The translations under genes and the position numbers were made by a program. The notes under the pieces were generated by a model, which was not told the origin of the DNA, searched no databases, and saw nothing but the letters and a program-made list of their open reading frames with translations. From positions 1 to 64,000 of the forward strand of contig NW_027062689.1 in assembly GCF_032884065.1 (NCBI RefSeq): a DNA stretch of 64,000 nt. Direction: 5' to 3'. Positions 46,928-61,292 of the stretch are shown piece by piece (within the stretch, counting starts at the first letter, position 1; the number at the start of each line of letters is the position of its first letter). This DNA comes from Artemia franciscana. Taxonomy: Eukaryota > Arthropoda > Branchiopoda > Anostraca > Artemiidae.

Positions 46928-47534
46928 TTTCAATTCTTCTCTACTTTTCTCTGTCACTAGTGCGACTAAATATCGAATACATGCTCTTTTTCACAAGTCT
47001 TAAAATTATATTTCGGAAACCACCGTACCCGGGTTAACATTTCTCTGTGTGCGCAAGCTAAGGAATTTCGGCCGTGCTTGTGTTTTTTTGAAATGGCTTT
47101 ATTAGAATTGTTGACTAGGAGGTAAGCTTTTGAGGAACAAAACCTATACTAAAGGACGGACAGGTCATTTTTCTATAGTTAGACATTTTTTTCATTGCTT
47201 CATCTATTGTAATTTGCCAGCAAAGGGGCAGAGAATAGTGGAAATCCGTCAAAACTAGTGTTCAATTTCAATAAACACCTTTTTGCTAGGAATTTAGATT
47301 CACGATGTCCACTTTTTATTTTTTATTAGTGAAATCCAGTACAAGTGCTTTCAGACAATGTAACATACATGCATGTGTCTTTGCAAAATATTATTGAAAT
47401 TAATTCCGAAACTCCAACTAAAAACACAGAAGATAAAGCAAAAAGAAATGACACCTAAATTGGAGGCTCAAAGTGTCAAACTCGTATTCCAATGAAAATG
47501 AATTTCATTTAATTCTAATATTATATTTAAAAAG

Positions 47535-48215
47535 ACAAGAATTACGTTTTACGGTTCCCGAAATGCCAAGGGAGGGGGGGGGAGGAGTGGAAATGAACCG
47601 TTTTTATTTGTTTTAATCACAGCCTATATAAAAGTTCAATATACATACCACCTAAAACTAAATTATTTGTAACCTGAGAAATGTCCCTTTTTGCACTAAA
47701 TTTTTGAGTTTGTTTAATATCGAACAATAGAAATCATAAATTTGCCTAATCTTAAAAATAGAAGCATATGACACATTTACAATCATTATATTTATATGAA
47801 TAAGTAAGTAAGGAATGTCTGCCTTTTATATTTTGGTATTGAAATCTCTATTAGTGGTAGTACAAGGAGGATATAAGGACAAGAATTACGTTTTACGGTT
47901 TCCGAAATGCCAAGGGAGGGGGGGGGGAGTGGAAATGAACCGTTTTTATTTGTTTTAATCATAGCCTATATAAAAGTTCAATATACATACCACCTAAAAC
48001 TAAATTATTTGTAACCTGAGGAATGTCCCTTTTTGCACTATATTTTTGAGTTTGTTTAATATCGAACAATAGAAATCATAAATTTGCCTAATCTTAAAAA
48101 AAGAAGCATATGACACATTTACAATCATTATATTTATATGAATAAGTAAGTAAGGAATGTCTGCCTTTTATATTTTGGTATTGAAATCTCTATTAGTGGT
48201 AGTACAAGGAGGATA
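47535..48215. repeat. Tandem duplication of about 340 bp in the H1-H4 spacer (unit 4)
   Basis: Two nearly identical copies begin 'gacaagaattacgttttacgg', contain a G-run and 'ggaaatgaaccgtttttatt', and end 'gtacaaggaggatataagga'. Unit 5 has the same pair at about 56125-56463 and 56464-56800. Type A units have one copy, so the duplication arose in the type B lineage before units 4 and 5 separated. Confidence 0.88.
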
Positions 48216-49161
48216 TAAGGAGGCTTCTAAAAACAAGCATCTCTAGATATGTTTTTCTTCTTTTTTTTTTTTTTTTATCATAATCCCTTTAGCAGGACAT
48301 TGTTCAGCCAAAGATGAGTCAAAGGAACTCGGATGCATTTTTTTTCTTTTTTTTAAACAAAGCATTTAATAAAAGGCATTAAAACTTAACAAAGTTTAAT
48401 ATACGTTCTACACAAAAAAGGAATTGTTTTAAACGGGAAAAATGTCCCTTTCTACAGTATATTGTCGAGTTTTTGCTTAAAAAAAAACAATAGAAATCCT
48501 AAATAAAAAAAAACGCAAAAGGCTAAAACACAAATTTGTAAAAAGTTTTTGCAAAAGTTAAAAACGCATAACGAATTGTTGCTATATAATCGCAAATAAA
48601 GTCACTTTTATTTGTTTCGATCTCAGGCTATCTGAAACTTTTAATATACGTTCCACTTATAAAGGAATTGTTTTAAACGGGAAAAATGTCCCTTTCTACA
48701 GTATATTTTCGAGTTTTTGCGTAAAAACAAACATTAGAAAACAAAGAAAAAAAAACGCAACGACCAGCTAAATAAATTCATACTTGTTTATTAAATGCAA
48801 ATAACTAATGCAATACTTTTGTCCAAATTGTAAGGTCCAGCGGCAATTTAGCAAGAGTAGGAACACATTTAATCCTCCGTTCCTACTATCTTCATTCAAA
48901 CATGAAAGAATAGGCTTGTGCCGTTAAATAGCAACAGTTATTTCTTTGAAAAATTCCATGGCGAGAATACGCAACTTTATTCAAATATGCAATGAATAGC
49001 CTAATACTGTAAAATAGCAATGGAAAATTTGTTTGCATATTTCTAAACAGATATAACACCTGAGACGCAAAAAGAAAAGAAAAGTATTTACCGATATTTT
49101 GAAGGCACAACAAAGAAAAGGCTCAAAAACTTGAGCTAGAAAGTGTTTAAAAAGATTTGGT

Positions 49162-49177
49162 GGCCTTTAAAAAGGCC
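49162..49177 (-). terminator. Histone 3' stem-loop, H4 unit 4
   Basis: Minus strand GGCCTTTTTAAAGGCC, perfect. Confidence 0.9.
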
Positions 49178-49216
49178 GTTGGGTAGGGGGACAGTTGAAA
49201 ACGCATTTGGAAACCA

Positions 49217-50137
<921 letters not shown>

Positions 50138-50172
50138 GTACCTTAGTTCACCGCAATTGCATCTTAACCAAC

Positions 50173-50188
50173 GGCCCTTTTAAGGGCC
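50173..50188 (+). terminator. Histone 3' stem-loop, H3 unit 4
   Basis: GGCCCTTTTAAGGGCC, perfect stem, unlike type A. Confidence 0.9.
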
Positions 50189-51026
50189 ACTAGATGGTTT
50201 AAACAAACAGGCGAAATTACGTTCAACGGCGTAGTGTTTGGTGAAAAAAAAGAAGGTATGACTCGAGGAGGCAGAATTATTTTAAAAATGAGTTATAAGA
50301 TTCGCCGTGGCATTAAACAAGATCCAAACTACCTAATGAAAAGGAAAGGCACAAAAAAGTCAATTTAGGCCAGTCTAATAAATCCAAAAATACCCCCGAA
50401 AAATGAAGACTCATTTTTATACAATCTTAATTAGGGGGTTAATGCCAGATTTCCCTCTTACTCAATCCGGACCATCTCTCTTGGCTTTTTCTACAATTAG
50501 CTCGTGGCTTGATGCCCACAACTATTCGATTTTAATTCAAAATCAACGGACATAAAAAAACAAAAAACACTACGGGCAAAATAACCAAAAAAAAAGTTCA
50601 AAATTATTTCAGATATACGTCAAATTATTGTAAAAATGAGTCATGGATTCAGCGTAGCATTCAACAAGATCCAAAACATCTAATGAAAAGAAAACACGCA
50701 AAAAGCCAATTTAGGCCAGCCTAATAAATCCAAAAACAAACAAAAAAATGAACAGCTCCCAATGGGGGCCCACGGACCTTTAAAAATGTTTACCGATGGA
50801 ATGTCATGAAAAAGTCGAGGCCCCCTAATCTATTCTCTTTAACTATTCGCCTATAGATATTACCTTCTATACAATAAGGAAATTGAGACCTGCCTTCGAA
50901 ACAGGGAACCTTTTTATTGTTTTTGAATTGTGGTTTAGCATGGGTTCTTGCTTACCTAAGATTTCGCAAATCAAAGCCAGGAGTAATGAAAGCAATTTGA
51001 GAGTAGAGCATTTGAAATTAGGTGTT

Positions 51027-51042
51027 AGCCCTTAAAAGGGCT
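51027..51042 (-). terminator. Histone 3' stem-loop, H2B unit 4
   Basis: Perfect stem on the minus strand. Confidence 0.9.
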
Positions 51043-51091
51043 GTTTGGGAGGGCCCGGCTGATTGGGCGCCAATAGAGGGGAGAAACCCCC

Positions 51092-51463
51092 TTATTTGGA
51101 GCTTGTGTACTTTGCTACAGCTTTAGTGCCTTCACTAACAGCGTGCTTGGCAAGTTCTCCGGGTTGGAGCAGCCTCACAGCAGTTTGAACCTCTCTGCTA
51201 GTGATGGTGGACCTCTTGTTGTAGTGAGCTAGACGAGAGGCTTCCGCAGCAATCCTTTCAAAGATATCATTGACAAAGCTATTCATGATGCTCATTGCCT
51301 TGATAGAAATACCAGTGTCGGGATGCACTTGCTCGAGAACTTTGTAAATGTAAATGGCGTAGCTTTTCTTCCTCTTTCGTTTCCTTTTCTTATCAGTTTT
51401 ACTGATATTTTTCTCCGCCTTACCAGCTTTCTTTGCTGCTTTTCCTGAAATTTTTGGAGCCAT
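51092..51463 (-). CDS. Histone H2B, unit 4
   Basis: 123 residues, open. Changes compared with units 2-3: [49 protein letters not shown] (shared with unit 1) and [14 protein letters not shown] for KVLKQ reverses a charge in the first long helix. Divergent with a frameshifted H2A. Confidence 0.9.
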   Translation of the reverse strand: MAPKISGKAAKKAGKAEKNISKTDKKRKRKRKKSYAIYIYKVLEQVHPDTGISIKAMSIMNSFVNDIFERIAAEASRLAHYNKRSTITSREVQTAVRLLQPGELAKHAVSEGTKAVAKYTSSK

Positions 51464-52061
<598 letters not shown>

Positions 52062-52105
52062 ATGAATCTAATTTTAGCTCCAAGACCTACCCCAAATTAA
52101 CCAAC

Positions 52106-52121
52106 AGCCCTTTTAAGGGCT
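52106..52121 (+). terminator. Histone 3' stem-loop, H2A unit 4
   Basis: AGCCCTTTTAAGGGCT, perfect. Confidence 0.9.
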
Positions 52122-52739
52122 ACAAATTGATTGAATCACTCTATAGCATGTAACCACCCCGGGAAAGGAAAAAGCTATGAAATTAAGGATGCTAAAAATG
52201 TGAATAGGAAAGCTTTCAAAATTATCTAGTAACAAAGGGCAAGAATTTACTGGAGGTGGGGGAGATATTTTCCTTAAAAATCATTAACTTATACCCCAAC
52301 ATAATCTAAATATATATTCGAGGCTCGCCCTTTTGTTTCAATTAATAAAGTTTGCTTTAACATTCATCTCGTTACAAAGCATAGGAATTTATTGAAGGAA
52401 AGGAAGCTCCTTTTCACCTTAAAATCCAATAGATTATACACAAAAATCGAGGAAACTGTTTTTAAAAATGACCGAGAGCCAATTCAAAGACCCTCTAATT
52501 CGACTGATCTAAACTAGCTTAGGAAGCCATAGGGTAGTCATCTCAAAGGTAGAAACATTTTGGGGGGTTTGTCGATCTGTTTCAGAAGGAATGAAGGTTT
52601 TTTTTAAGAAAAAGGAATTAATAAACATATTTTGATTCTTTTTAAAATATTTGTCAACCTTGGTCCGTGACTCTAAAATTTGGCATTTAATTTCTTTTCA
52701 GTTTGTGGAGCAACAATTATTTTGTTACAAAATCTCTCA

Positions 52740-52859
52740 GCCAACGGCCATACCACGTTGAAAGTACCCAGTCTCGTCAGATCCTGGAAGTCACACAACG
52801 TCGGGCCCGGTCAGTACTTGGATGGGTGACCACCTGGGAACACCGGGTGATGTTGGCAT
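52740..52859 (+). rRNA. 5S rRNA, unit 4
   Basis: 120 nt. It has GGATGGGTGACC, the usual eukaryotic form, where units 1-3 have GGATG(G/A)CTGACC. Private changes are GACCACCTGGG for GACCGCCTGGG and GGGTGATGTTGG for GGGTGCTGTTGG. Helix I end pairs are intact. A T-rich terminator follows. Confidence 0.95.
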
Positions 52860-53803
52860 CTTTTCTTTTTTAATTTTTTTTTTATTATTATGATTCTTTT
52901 TTTCAAACTAAAATAATATCCTTTAACAAACTCGGTTCCTTATTCTAATAGCGCCAAGCTGATTATATCTTTTATAAGAAAAAGGAAGAGACTAAGTTGG
53001 ACATCTCCTTGATTTCCATCTATCGGTAATAAATAAATGCGAGTCAACTGTTTTGGTTTAGCTGATAAGCCACTAAATGAAGGCGAAAATTGAGCAAAGC
53101 CACAACACTTGACTCACATTTATCTAAGCCAATAAATAAAGTCAAAAATTGTAACCAAAGTGACATTATAAGCCCCCAAGATATTTTAGTTGACCATTTT
53201 GGCAATTAAATCAAGTTGAAAGCCACCAAGAAACATACAGTTTTAAATCATTAATTCTCCTATGCAGGAATTGGTATTTCAGCCCATCCATGGGGCATCA
53301 CCTTGATCTGGGAGCTTATAATGTCATTTTTATCACAAGTCACAATTTTTGACTTTACTTATTGGTTCATCAGCTACGCCAAAACAACAGTTGACTCACA
53401 GTCATTTCTGATTTCCGAAAAGATGGCGTGTCATTCAATATATTTCATTGGCGGCACTTTACCAGTAATTTATGATAAAAGGCGATTGAACAGTGTTTAT
53501 TATGTCCAAATCGTCTTCATATATTTTCGGGCTCAACTCCATTGGACAGTTCAAATACCTTTGTCTTTTAATAGCATCAACACCGCAAATCTGCTTGTTC
53601 CTTCAATAGCGCCGCATAAATAGCTGACTTAAATCAAACTATTTACTTTAAAATTAGTCTTTGATGTGTCCATATCTAAATCCTCTTCATATGTTGTCGG
53701 GCCCAATTCCATGGTACAGTTCAAATTGCCTTGGTCTTTCAATAGAATCTATAGCAAAAGTCTACTCGTTCCTTCAATAGCGCCGCCTAAGCAACTGTCT
53801 TAG

Positions 53804-53835
53804 ATCAAAGACTAACTTTAAAGTTAGTCTTTGAT
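53804..53835. repeat. Perfect 32-nt palindrome in the spacer (second copy)
   Basis: Identical to 45211-45242 and in the same place in the subrepeat. Confidence 0.95.
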
Positions 53836-54794
53836 TGGTCTATGTTCAAAGTCCCTTCAAATGTTTTCGGCCTCAACTTAAATTTACAGTTCCAACTAGC
53901 TTTGTCTATCAGTAACATCAATAACACCAAAGTACTTGCTCCTTCAAGAGCGCCGCGACAACAACTGACTTTAATCAATCTTTTAACGTATATTCAGGGA
54001 ACCGCTCTACCTAGGCGAACAATTTCTGCTCAGAGGCTAGCGAGTCATTTTTAGGTAATCTGTGTTCCTTCTGTTTTGTTTTTGCAAAGATTGCGATTCA
54101 TGTCTTGTATTGTTAAAAAAGAAAACAATACCAACAATAACAGTCATTTTTAGAGTCTAAATTTTTTGTATCAAACCTTTTCTTTTTTGTCAAAGATTTG
54201 AAAAAAGAAATTAAGCAAATATATTTAAGTTTGTGTTATTTTCCTGTAAAATAGTACTACTATCTATAAGCCTAGTTGGAATGAAACTTCAACTCTCATG
54301 ATTTACACTTCCTTCATTAATCTGTTCAAAAAAAAAAAAGAAGTTATATTGTCTTAAGCAAAAACATAATTTAATTATATCATTTTTCTGTTTTATAATT
54401 ACTTTTAATCTGTTATTATTTTTGATTGATATAATCATATTAGTTATCATTGATCAGCCTAGTCGGGATTGGAACCTCCACCACCGCAATTTGAAGGCGT
54501 CGCTTTCTGATTTCCGAAAGGATGGTGTGTCATTCAATATATTTCATTGGCGGCACTTTACCAGTTATTTATGATAAAAGGTGATTGAACAGTGTATTTA
54601 TGTCCAAATCGTCTTCATATATTTTCGGGCTCAACTCCATTGGACAGTTCAAATACCTTTGTCTTTCAATTTTTTGAATCAAACCTTTTCTTTTTTGTCA
54701 AAGATTTGAAAAAAGAAATTAAGCAAAAATATTTAAGTTTGTGTTTATAGCATTATAACTTTCTGAACAGAAAGTTTCGAGCATTTGCTTTGAT

Positions 54795-54810
54795 AGCCCT
54801 GAAAAGGGCT
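54795..54810 (-). terminator. Histone 3' stem-loop, H1 unit 5
   Basis: Perfect stem with TTTC loop. Confidence 0.9.
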
Positions 54811-54842
54811 GTTTGATACTGCAGGATAACTTATTGCACACA

Positions 54843-55517
54843 TTACTTTTTAGCTGGTTTCTTAGCTACTGACTTTTTAGATGCTACTTTCTTGGCGGGA
54901 GCTTTCTTGACTGACGGCCCCTTCTTGGGTGTCGATTTCTTTGCTGCTACTGCTTTTTTGGCAACAGTGGGTTTCTTGAAAACCTTTACAGGTTTCTTGC
55001 TATCAGCCATTGGCTTGGTAGCCTTTTTGGCTAAAGTTGTCTTGTTCACTGCAATAGATTTGGTTGTTTTCTTGACTGAAGTTTTCCTAGCTTTGGGCTT
55101 GGCAGGCTTTACAGCCTTGGAATTTTCGGCCTTGACAGGCTTTGCAAGCTTGAAAGAACCAGTTACGCCAGTACCTTTGGGATTTATAACAATTCCATTT
55201 GCAAGGCAACGCTTCAAAGCTTGCTTAAGATGCATATTCACAACTTTGGCATCATTACCAACCTGTAAATTGGCCATTATGTATTTGAGAATGGCCTGAC
55301 AGCTAGATCCCCCACGTTCTTTCAGGTCAGCAATGGATTTGGTGATCATTTCCGTGTATTTTGGGTGGTTTTCTGGAGCCTTGACCTTTTTATCCCCTTT
55401 AGGTTTTGCAGCCTTAGCTGGTTTTGGAGCCTTTGCTTTCTTTTCCTTCTTGGCTGGTGTAGCCATGCTCTGGGATTCTACAGATGATGGTGCCACTTCA
55501 GCTTCAATTCCAGACAT
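54843..55517 (-). CDS. Histone H1, unit 5 (the only complete H1 in the window)
   Basis: 224 residues from ATG at 55515-55517 (MSGIEAEVAPSSVESQSMAT). An apparent upstream extension starts at GTG and was not used. N-tail about 1-45, winged-helix domain about 46-120 (HPKYTEMITKSIADLKERGG ... TGVTGSFKLAK), then a Lys/Ala/Pro tail with KKAPAKK repeats ending KKPAKK. One unusual residue is SSCQAIL for SSRQAIL, shared with unit 4. H1 binds linker DNA and compacts chromatin. Confidence 0.92.
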   Translation of the reverse strand: MSGIEAEVAPSSVESQSMATPAKKEKKAKAPKPAKAAKPKGDKKVKAPENHPKYTEMITKSIADLKERGGSSCQAILKYIMANLQVGNDAKVVNMHLKQALKRCLANGIVINPKGTGVTGSFKLAKPVKAENSKAVKPAKPKARKTSVKKTTKSIAVNKTTLAKKATKPMADSKKPVKVFKKPTVAKKAVAAKKSTPKKGPSVKKAPAKKVASKKSVAKKPAKK

Positions 55518-56842
55518 TTTCAATTCTTCTCTACTTTTCTCTGTCACTAGTGCGACTAAATATCGAATACATGCTCTTTTTCACAAGTCTTAAAATTATA
55601 TTTCGGAAACCACCGTACCCGGGTTAACATTTCTCTGTGTGCGCAAGCTAAGGAATTTCGGCCGTGCTTGTGTTTGTTTGAAATGGCTTTATTAGAATTG
55701 TTGACTAGGAGGTAAGCTTTTGAGGAACAAAACCTATACTAAAGGACGGACAGGTCATTTTTCTATAGTTAGACATTTTTTTCATTGCTTCATCTATTGT
55801 AATTTGCCAGCAAAGGGGCAGAGAATAGTGGAAATCCGTCAAAACTAGTGTTCAATTTCAATAAACACCTTTTTGCTAGGAATTTAGATTCACGATGTCC
55901 ACTTTTTATTTTTTATTAGTGAAATCCAGTACAAGTGCTTTCAGACAATGTAACATACATGCATGTGTCTTTGCAAAATCTTATTGAAATTAATTCCGAA
56001 ACTCCAACTAAAAACACAGAAGATAAAGCAAAAAGAAACGACACCTAAATTGGAGGCTCAAAGTGTCAAACTCGTATTCCAATGAAAATGAATTTCATTT
56101 AATTCTAATATTATATTTAGAAAGACAAGAATTATGTTTTAAGGTTTCCGAAATGCCAAGGGAGGGGGGGGAGGAGTGGAAATGAACCGTTTTTATTTGT
56201 TTTAATCACAGCCTATATAAAAGTTCAATGTACATACCACCTAAAACTAAATTATTTGTAACCTGAGAAATGTCCCTTTTTGGACTATATTTTTGAGTTT
56301 GTTTAATATCGAACAATAGAAATCATAAATTTGCCTAATCTTAAAAAAAGAAGCATATGACACATTTACAATCATTATATTTATATGAATAAGTAAGTAA
56401 GGAATGTCTGCCTTTTATATTTTGGTATTGAAATCTCTATTAGTGGTAGTACAAGGAGGATATAAGGACAAGAATTACGTTTTATGGTTTCCGAAATGCC
56501 AAGGGAGGGGGGGGGAGGAGTGGAAATGAACCGTTTTTATTTGTTTTAATCACAGCCTATATAAAAGTTCAATGTACATACCACCTAAAACTAAATTATT
56601 TGTAACCTGAGAAATGTCCCTTTTTGCACTATATTTTTGAGTTTGTTTAATATCGAACAATAGAAATCATAAATTTGCCTAATCTTAAAAAAAGAAGCAT
56701 ATGACACATTTACAATCATTATATTTATATGAATAAGTAAGTAAGGAATGTCTGCCTTTTATATTTTGGTATTGAAATCTCTATTAGTGGTAGAACAAGG
56801 AGGATATAAGGAGGCTTCTAAAAACAAGCATCTCTAGATATG

Positions 56843-56874
<32 letters not shown>

Positions 56875-57768
56875 TATCAGAATCCCTTTAGCAGGACATT
56901 GTTCAGCCAAAGATTGTTCAGCCAAAGGAACTCGGATGCATTTTTTTTTTCTTTTTTCGAAACAAAGCATTTAATAAAAGGCGTTAAAACTTAACAAAGT
57001 TTAATATACGTTCTACACAAAAAAGGAATTGTTTTAAACGGGAAAAATGTCCCTTTCTACAGTATATTGTCGAGTTTTTGCTCAAAAACAAACATTAGAA
57101 ATCATAAATAAACAAAAAAAAAACGCAAAAAGCTAAAACACAAATTTGTAAAAAGTTTTTGCAAAAGTTAAAAACGCATAACGAATTGTTGCTATATAAT
57201 CGCAAATAAAGTCACTTTTATTTGTTTCGATCTCAGGCTATCTGAAACTTTAATATACGTTCCACTTATTAAGGAATTGTTTTAAACGGGAAAAATGTCC
57301 CTTTCTACAGTATATTTTCGAGTTTTTGCTTAAAAACAAACATTAGAAATCAAAGAGAAAAAAAAAACGCAACGACCAGCTAAATAAATTCATTCTTGTT
57401 TATTAACTGCAAATAAGTAATGCAATACTTTTGTCCAAATTGTAAGGTCCAGCGGCAATTTAGCAAGAGTAGGAACACATTTATTCCTCCGTTCCTACTA
57501 TCTTCATTCAAACATGAAAGAATAAGCTTGTGCCGTTAAATAGCAACAGTTATTTCTTTGAAGAATTCCATGGCGAGAATACACAACTTTATTCAAATAT
57601 GCAATGAAAAGCCTAATACAGTAAAATAGCAATGGAAAATTTGTTTGCATATTTCTAAACAGATATAACACCTGAGACGCAAATAGAAAAGTATTTACCA
57701 AAATTTTGAAGGCACAACAAGGAAAAGGCTCAAAAACTTGAGCTAAAAAGTGTTTAAAAAGATTTGGT

Positions 57769-57784
57769 GGCCTTTAAAAAGGCC
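57769..57784 (-). terminator. Histone 3' stem-loop, H4 unit 5
   Basis: Minus strand GGCCTTTTTAAAGGCC, perfect. Confidence 0.9.
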
Positions 57785-57823
57785 GTTGGGTAGGGGGACA
57801 GTTGAAAACGCATTTGGAAACTA

Positions 57824-58740
<917 letters not shown>

Positions 58741-58775
58741 GTACCCTAGTACACCACAATTGCATCTAAACCAAC

Positions 58776-58791
58776 GGCCCTTTTAAGGGCC
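58776..58791 (+). terminator. Histone 3' stem-loop, H3 unit 5
   Basis: GGCCCTTTTAAGGGCC, perfect. Confidence 0.88.
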
Positions 58792-59390
58792 ACTAGATGG
58801 TTTAAACAAACAGGCGAAATTACGTTAAACGGCGTAGTGTTTGGTGAAAAAAAAGAAGGTATGACTCGAGGAGGCAGAATTATTTAAAAAATGAGTTATA
58901 AGATTCGGCGTGGCATTAAACAAGATCCAAACTATCTAATGAAAAGGAAAGGCACAAAAAAGTCAATTTAGGCCAGTCTAATAAATCCTAAAATACCCCC
59001 GAAAAATGAAGACTCATTTTTATACAATCGTAATTAGGGGGTTAATGCCAGATTTCCCTCTCACTCAATCCGGACCATCTCTCTTGGCTTTTTCTACAAT
59101 TAGCTCGTGGCTTGATGCCCACAACTATTCGATTTTAATTCAAAATCAACGGACATAAAAAAATAAAAACACTACGGGCAAAATAACCAAAAAAAAGGTC
59201 AAAATTATTTCAGATATACGTCAAATTATTGTAAAAATAAGTCATGGATTCAGCGTAGCATTCAACAAGATCCAAAACATCTAATGAAAAGAAAACACGC
59301 AAAAAGCCAATTTAGGCCAGCCTAATAAATCCAAAAACACCCAAAAAAATGAACAGCTCCCTATGGGGGCCCACGGACCTTTAAAAATGT

Positions 59391-59634
59391 TATTCTTCAT
59401 TTCGATCCACCGCCATTTCCATGGACATCTATGGATTTTTTCTTCATGGAATCTCTCTTTCGTGGATCTCTTCCATGGAAGCTCTCTTTCCACTCTCAGA
59501 AATTTATTTTGGCAATAAACTTCTACTATTAAGATAAGCCTGTATAATTTGGACTTATTTCTTAGGTTTGCTTATATTTTCTTCATTTGTTTTGTAACTT
59601 TAGTATTATTCAAGTTTTTATATAATTTAATTTT
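59391..59634. other. Non-histone flank, probably intron
   Basis: Unique sequence right of the array. The first 120 bases contain several variants of 'ccatggaa' (for example 'cttcatggaatctctctttc' and 'cttccatggaagctctcttt'). The T-rich stretch after 59520 with 'ttgtaactttag' could be the intron end before the exon at about 59635. Confidence 0.4.
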
Positions 59635-59823
59635 TAAAGTAATGAGGGACGATTTGGGGAGTCGTCATTAGCGTCTTTTTTCAAATCTGTGCACTGTGTC
59701 GTTTGTGAAGGAACATCTCCAACAGCTATTTGTCCGAGCTGTCGTTGTCAGCCAGATGTTAGCGTTACAGCTCTAAATGCTCGAATAAGACACTTGGAGA
59801 AGAGATATTAAGACTTACTGAAG
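59635..59823 (+). pseudogene. REV3L: DNA polymerase zeta catalytic subunit (REV3-like), C-terminal zinc-module exon with a stop
   Basis: The frame reads 'SSLASFFKSVHCVVC', then 'ICPSCRCQPDVSVTALNARI' and RHLEKRY, followed by TAA (59809-59811) and DLLK before a consensus donor (gtaagg, from 59824). In REV3L the matching part is '..ISQYFTTLHCPVC' then 'ICSKCRSQPQHVAVILNQEI' and 'RELERQQEQLVKIC', the first Cys module of the C-terminal domain. The spacing and residues around both CxxC pairs agree well. The TAA lies where the family has Gln or another polar residue and would remove the Fe-S module that binds accessory subunits. The donor site shows it is a genomic fragment and not a retrocopy. The acceptor is uncertain, so the 5' end is approximate. 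Confidence 0.65.
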
Positions 59824-59880
59824 GTAAGGATCATTCACAATGATATAAAGCTTGTGCTTAAATTTGAGGTTTTGGCTAAC

Positions 59881-60600
59881 GCTACACCCTGGCACGTACG
59901 CAGGGGGGGGCCTTCGGGCCCGCCCCCCCTGAAATTTTGTGAAATGTTGAATTTCTCCATGGCTTCTTGGGATTTCTGGCAAAAGTAGGACATTTATTAA
60001 GAATCTAGATACATATGTGAAGCCTTTTTTGATGGACTTTACAGTATGCAATTATCCGGTCAAGTCACTGCCGAATTATTAACCCATTTTCTGTCAAATT
60101 TTTTACCCTCTTTGAAGTAATTAGCAATTGTAGAGTTATTTTTTTTGTAAAGAGAGCTTGATTTCCACAGCAAAATAGAATTATCCGTGATATTATGGCG
60201 TTTATCCCCCCTTTTCAGGATAAAGTGCAGCTTTTAATGGATCAATTTTGGAAACAATCATTTTTCGTTAAAATCTACGTTTTTCCAATAGAAGAACTAC
60301 CCCCCACAGCACCCATATTGCACTGTTAACCCTAAAATTTCCCTTTCAGTGGGATATAATAGATTAATCACTGGTTCTAAATCGCTATGAACATAGCCTG
60401 AGCCTAAAGCGTACTTTTGAGGGTTCAGTCTTCTTCCCCCTATTCGCTACAATACTACAGATTAAAGTTATTCTGTATCTTCCGATATACGTGTTTTTTG
60501 CATTACTAAATAAAAAAAGTGCTGCTTTATATCTGCTGATTCGAAGGTTTTAGCCCCCCCCCCCGGAAAAATAATTTCTGCGTACGTGCCTGGCTACACC
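59881..60600. repeat. 8-bp target duplication flanking the hAT element
   Basis: GCTACACC at 59881-59888 and again at 60593-60600, perfect. Confidence 0.95.
59889..60592. mobile_element. Non-autonomous hAT-type DNA transposon (704 bp)
   Basis: Terminal inverted repeats CTGGCACGTACGCAG (left) and CTGCGTACGTGCCTG (right), complementary at 14 of 15 positions (ancestral CAGGCACGTACGCAG). Both are followed inward by a G- or C-run (ggggggg / ccccccccccc). The perfect 8-bp target duplication and CAG ends fit the hAT superfamily. No transposase frame, so it is non-autonomous. It lies 65 bases downstream of the REV3-like splice donor, inside the intron. Confidence 0.92.
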
Positions 60601-61189
60601 TATTCCTAATAAGATTTATTTCAACTCTAGAGCTAGTTTGAGCTTGCTCTTAAGTCTTTTTATTGAAAATTTAGACTACTCTTAAAGACTCATTTGAAAA
60701 TTTATTCTTACTTAAACTTTAACTCGCGCCTATCCTCATATGTTGGAGCTAGCACGTGAATGTAAAAATAAATTAAATACCACTTCTGGCAGAACCAGTG
60801 TCTGTCTGTAGTCTTATTTATATGGATATTGCATTCTTTTCCCTGTTCCTCACCTATTTATGTCCTTTTTTTGATTAGTTTAAAGACTTATTACGAAATT
60901 TTGCATTTCCGCCTAATTTACCGCCACAACCCCTTTCCAAAAAACTGGTCAGCCTCTATCCCCATAAAAATAGACCAGTGTATGTCTATGATTTACATTA
61001 CAAAGGTATTTTGTTTTGCCTTTTTTGTGTGTGTTTGTGGGCTATTTCTTGCTTGGGGAGGTCCGTTTTTGAAAATGCTTTTTAAGATATATTGGAAAAA
61101 TCGGCGTTCTTCCCTACCTTATTCTCAAAAATCCTCTCCCTGAAATTATCAATCAATCCCACTACTCCCTCATGGATGCAGCCTTTCTC
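60601..61189. other. No gene recognised
   Basis: AT-rich sequence. A 104-codon frame at 60829-61143 has no recognisable domain and no codon bias like the LINE or histone genes. I looked for the second Cys module of REV3L here and did not find it. Confidence 0.45.
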
Positions 61190-61265
61190 TCATAATAGCC
61201 CTAGAAAGCGGGATTGAACCACACTTTTTGTACAGCCTATTATTTGTAATACGGTTAGTCAGCCG
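61190..61265 (-). repeat. tRNA-like sequence, possible SINE
   Basis: Minus strand contains a good B box (GGTTCAATCCC) about 40 bases after an A-box-like 'ggctgactaaccg'. The acceptor stem does not pair, so it is not a tRNA gene. A tRNA-derived SINE head fits best. Confidence 0.4.
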
Positions 61266-61292
61266 GGTACCCAAAACAATCCTTAGGCTATT

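Noticed and set aside
60829-61143. 104-codon frame with hydrophobic stretches
   Set aside because: No motif, low-complexity context, and no sign of conservation.
61190-61265. A functional tRNA gene
   Set aside because: A good B box, but no pairing acceptor stem or clear anticodon arm.
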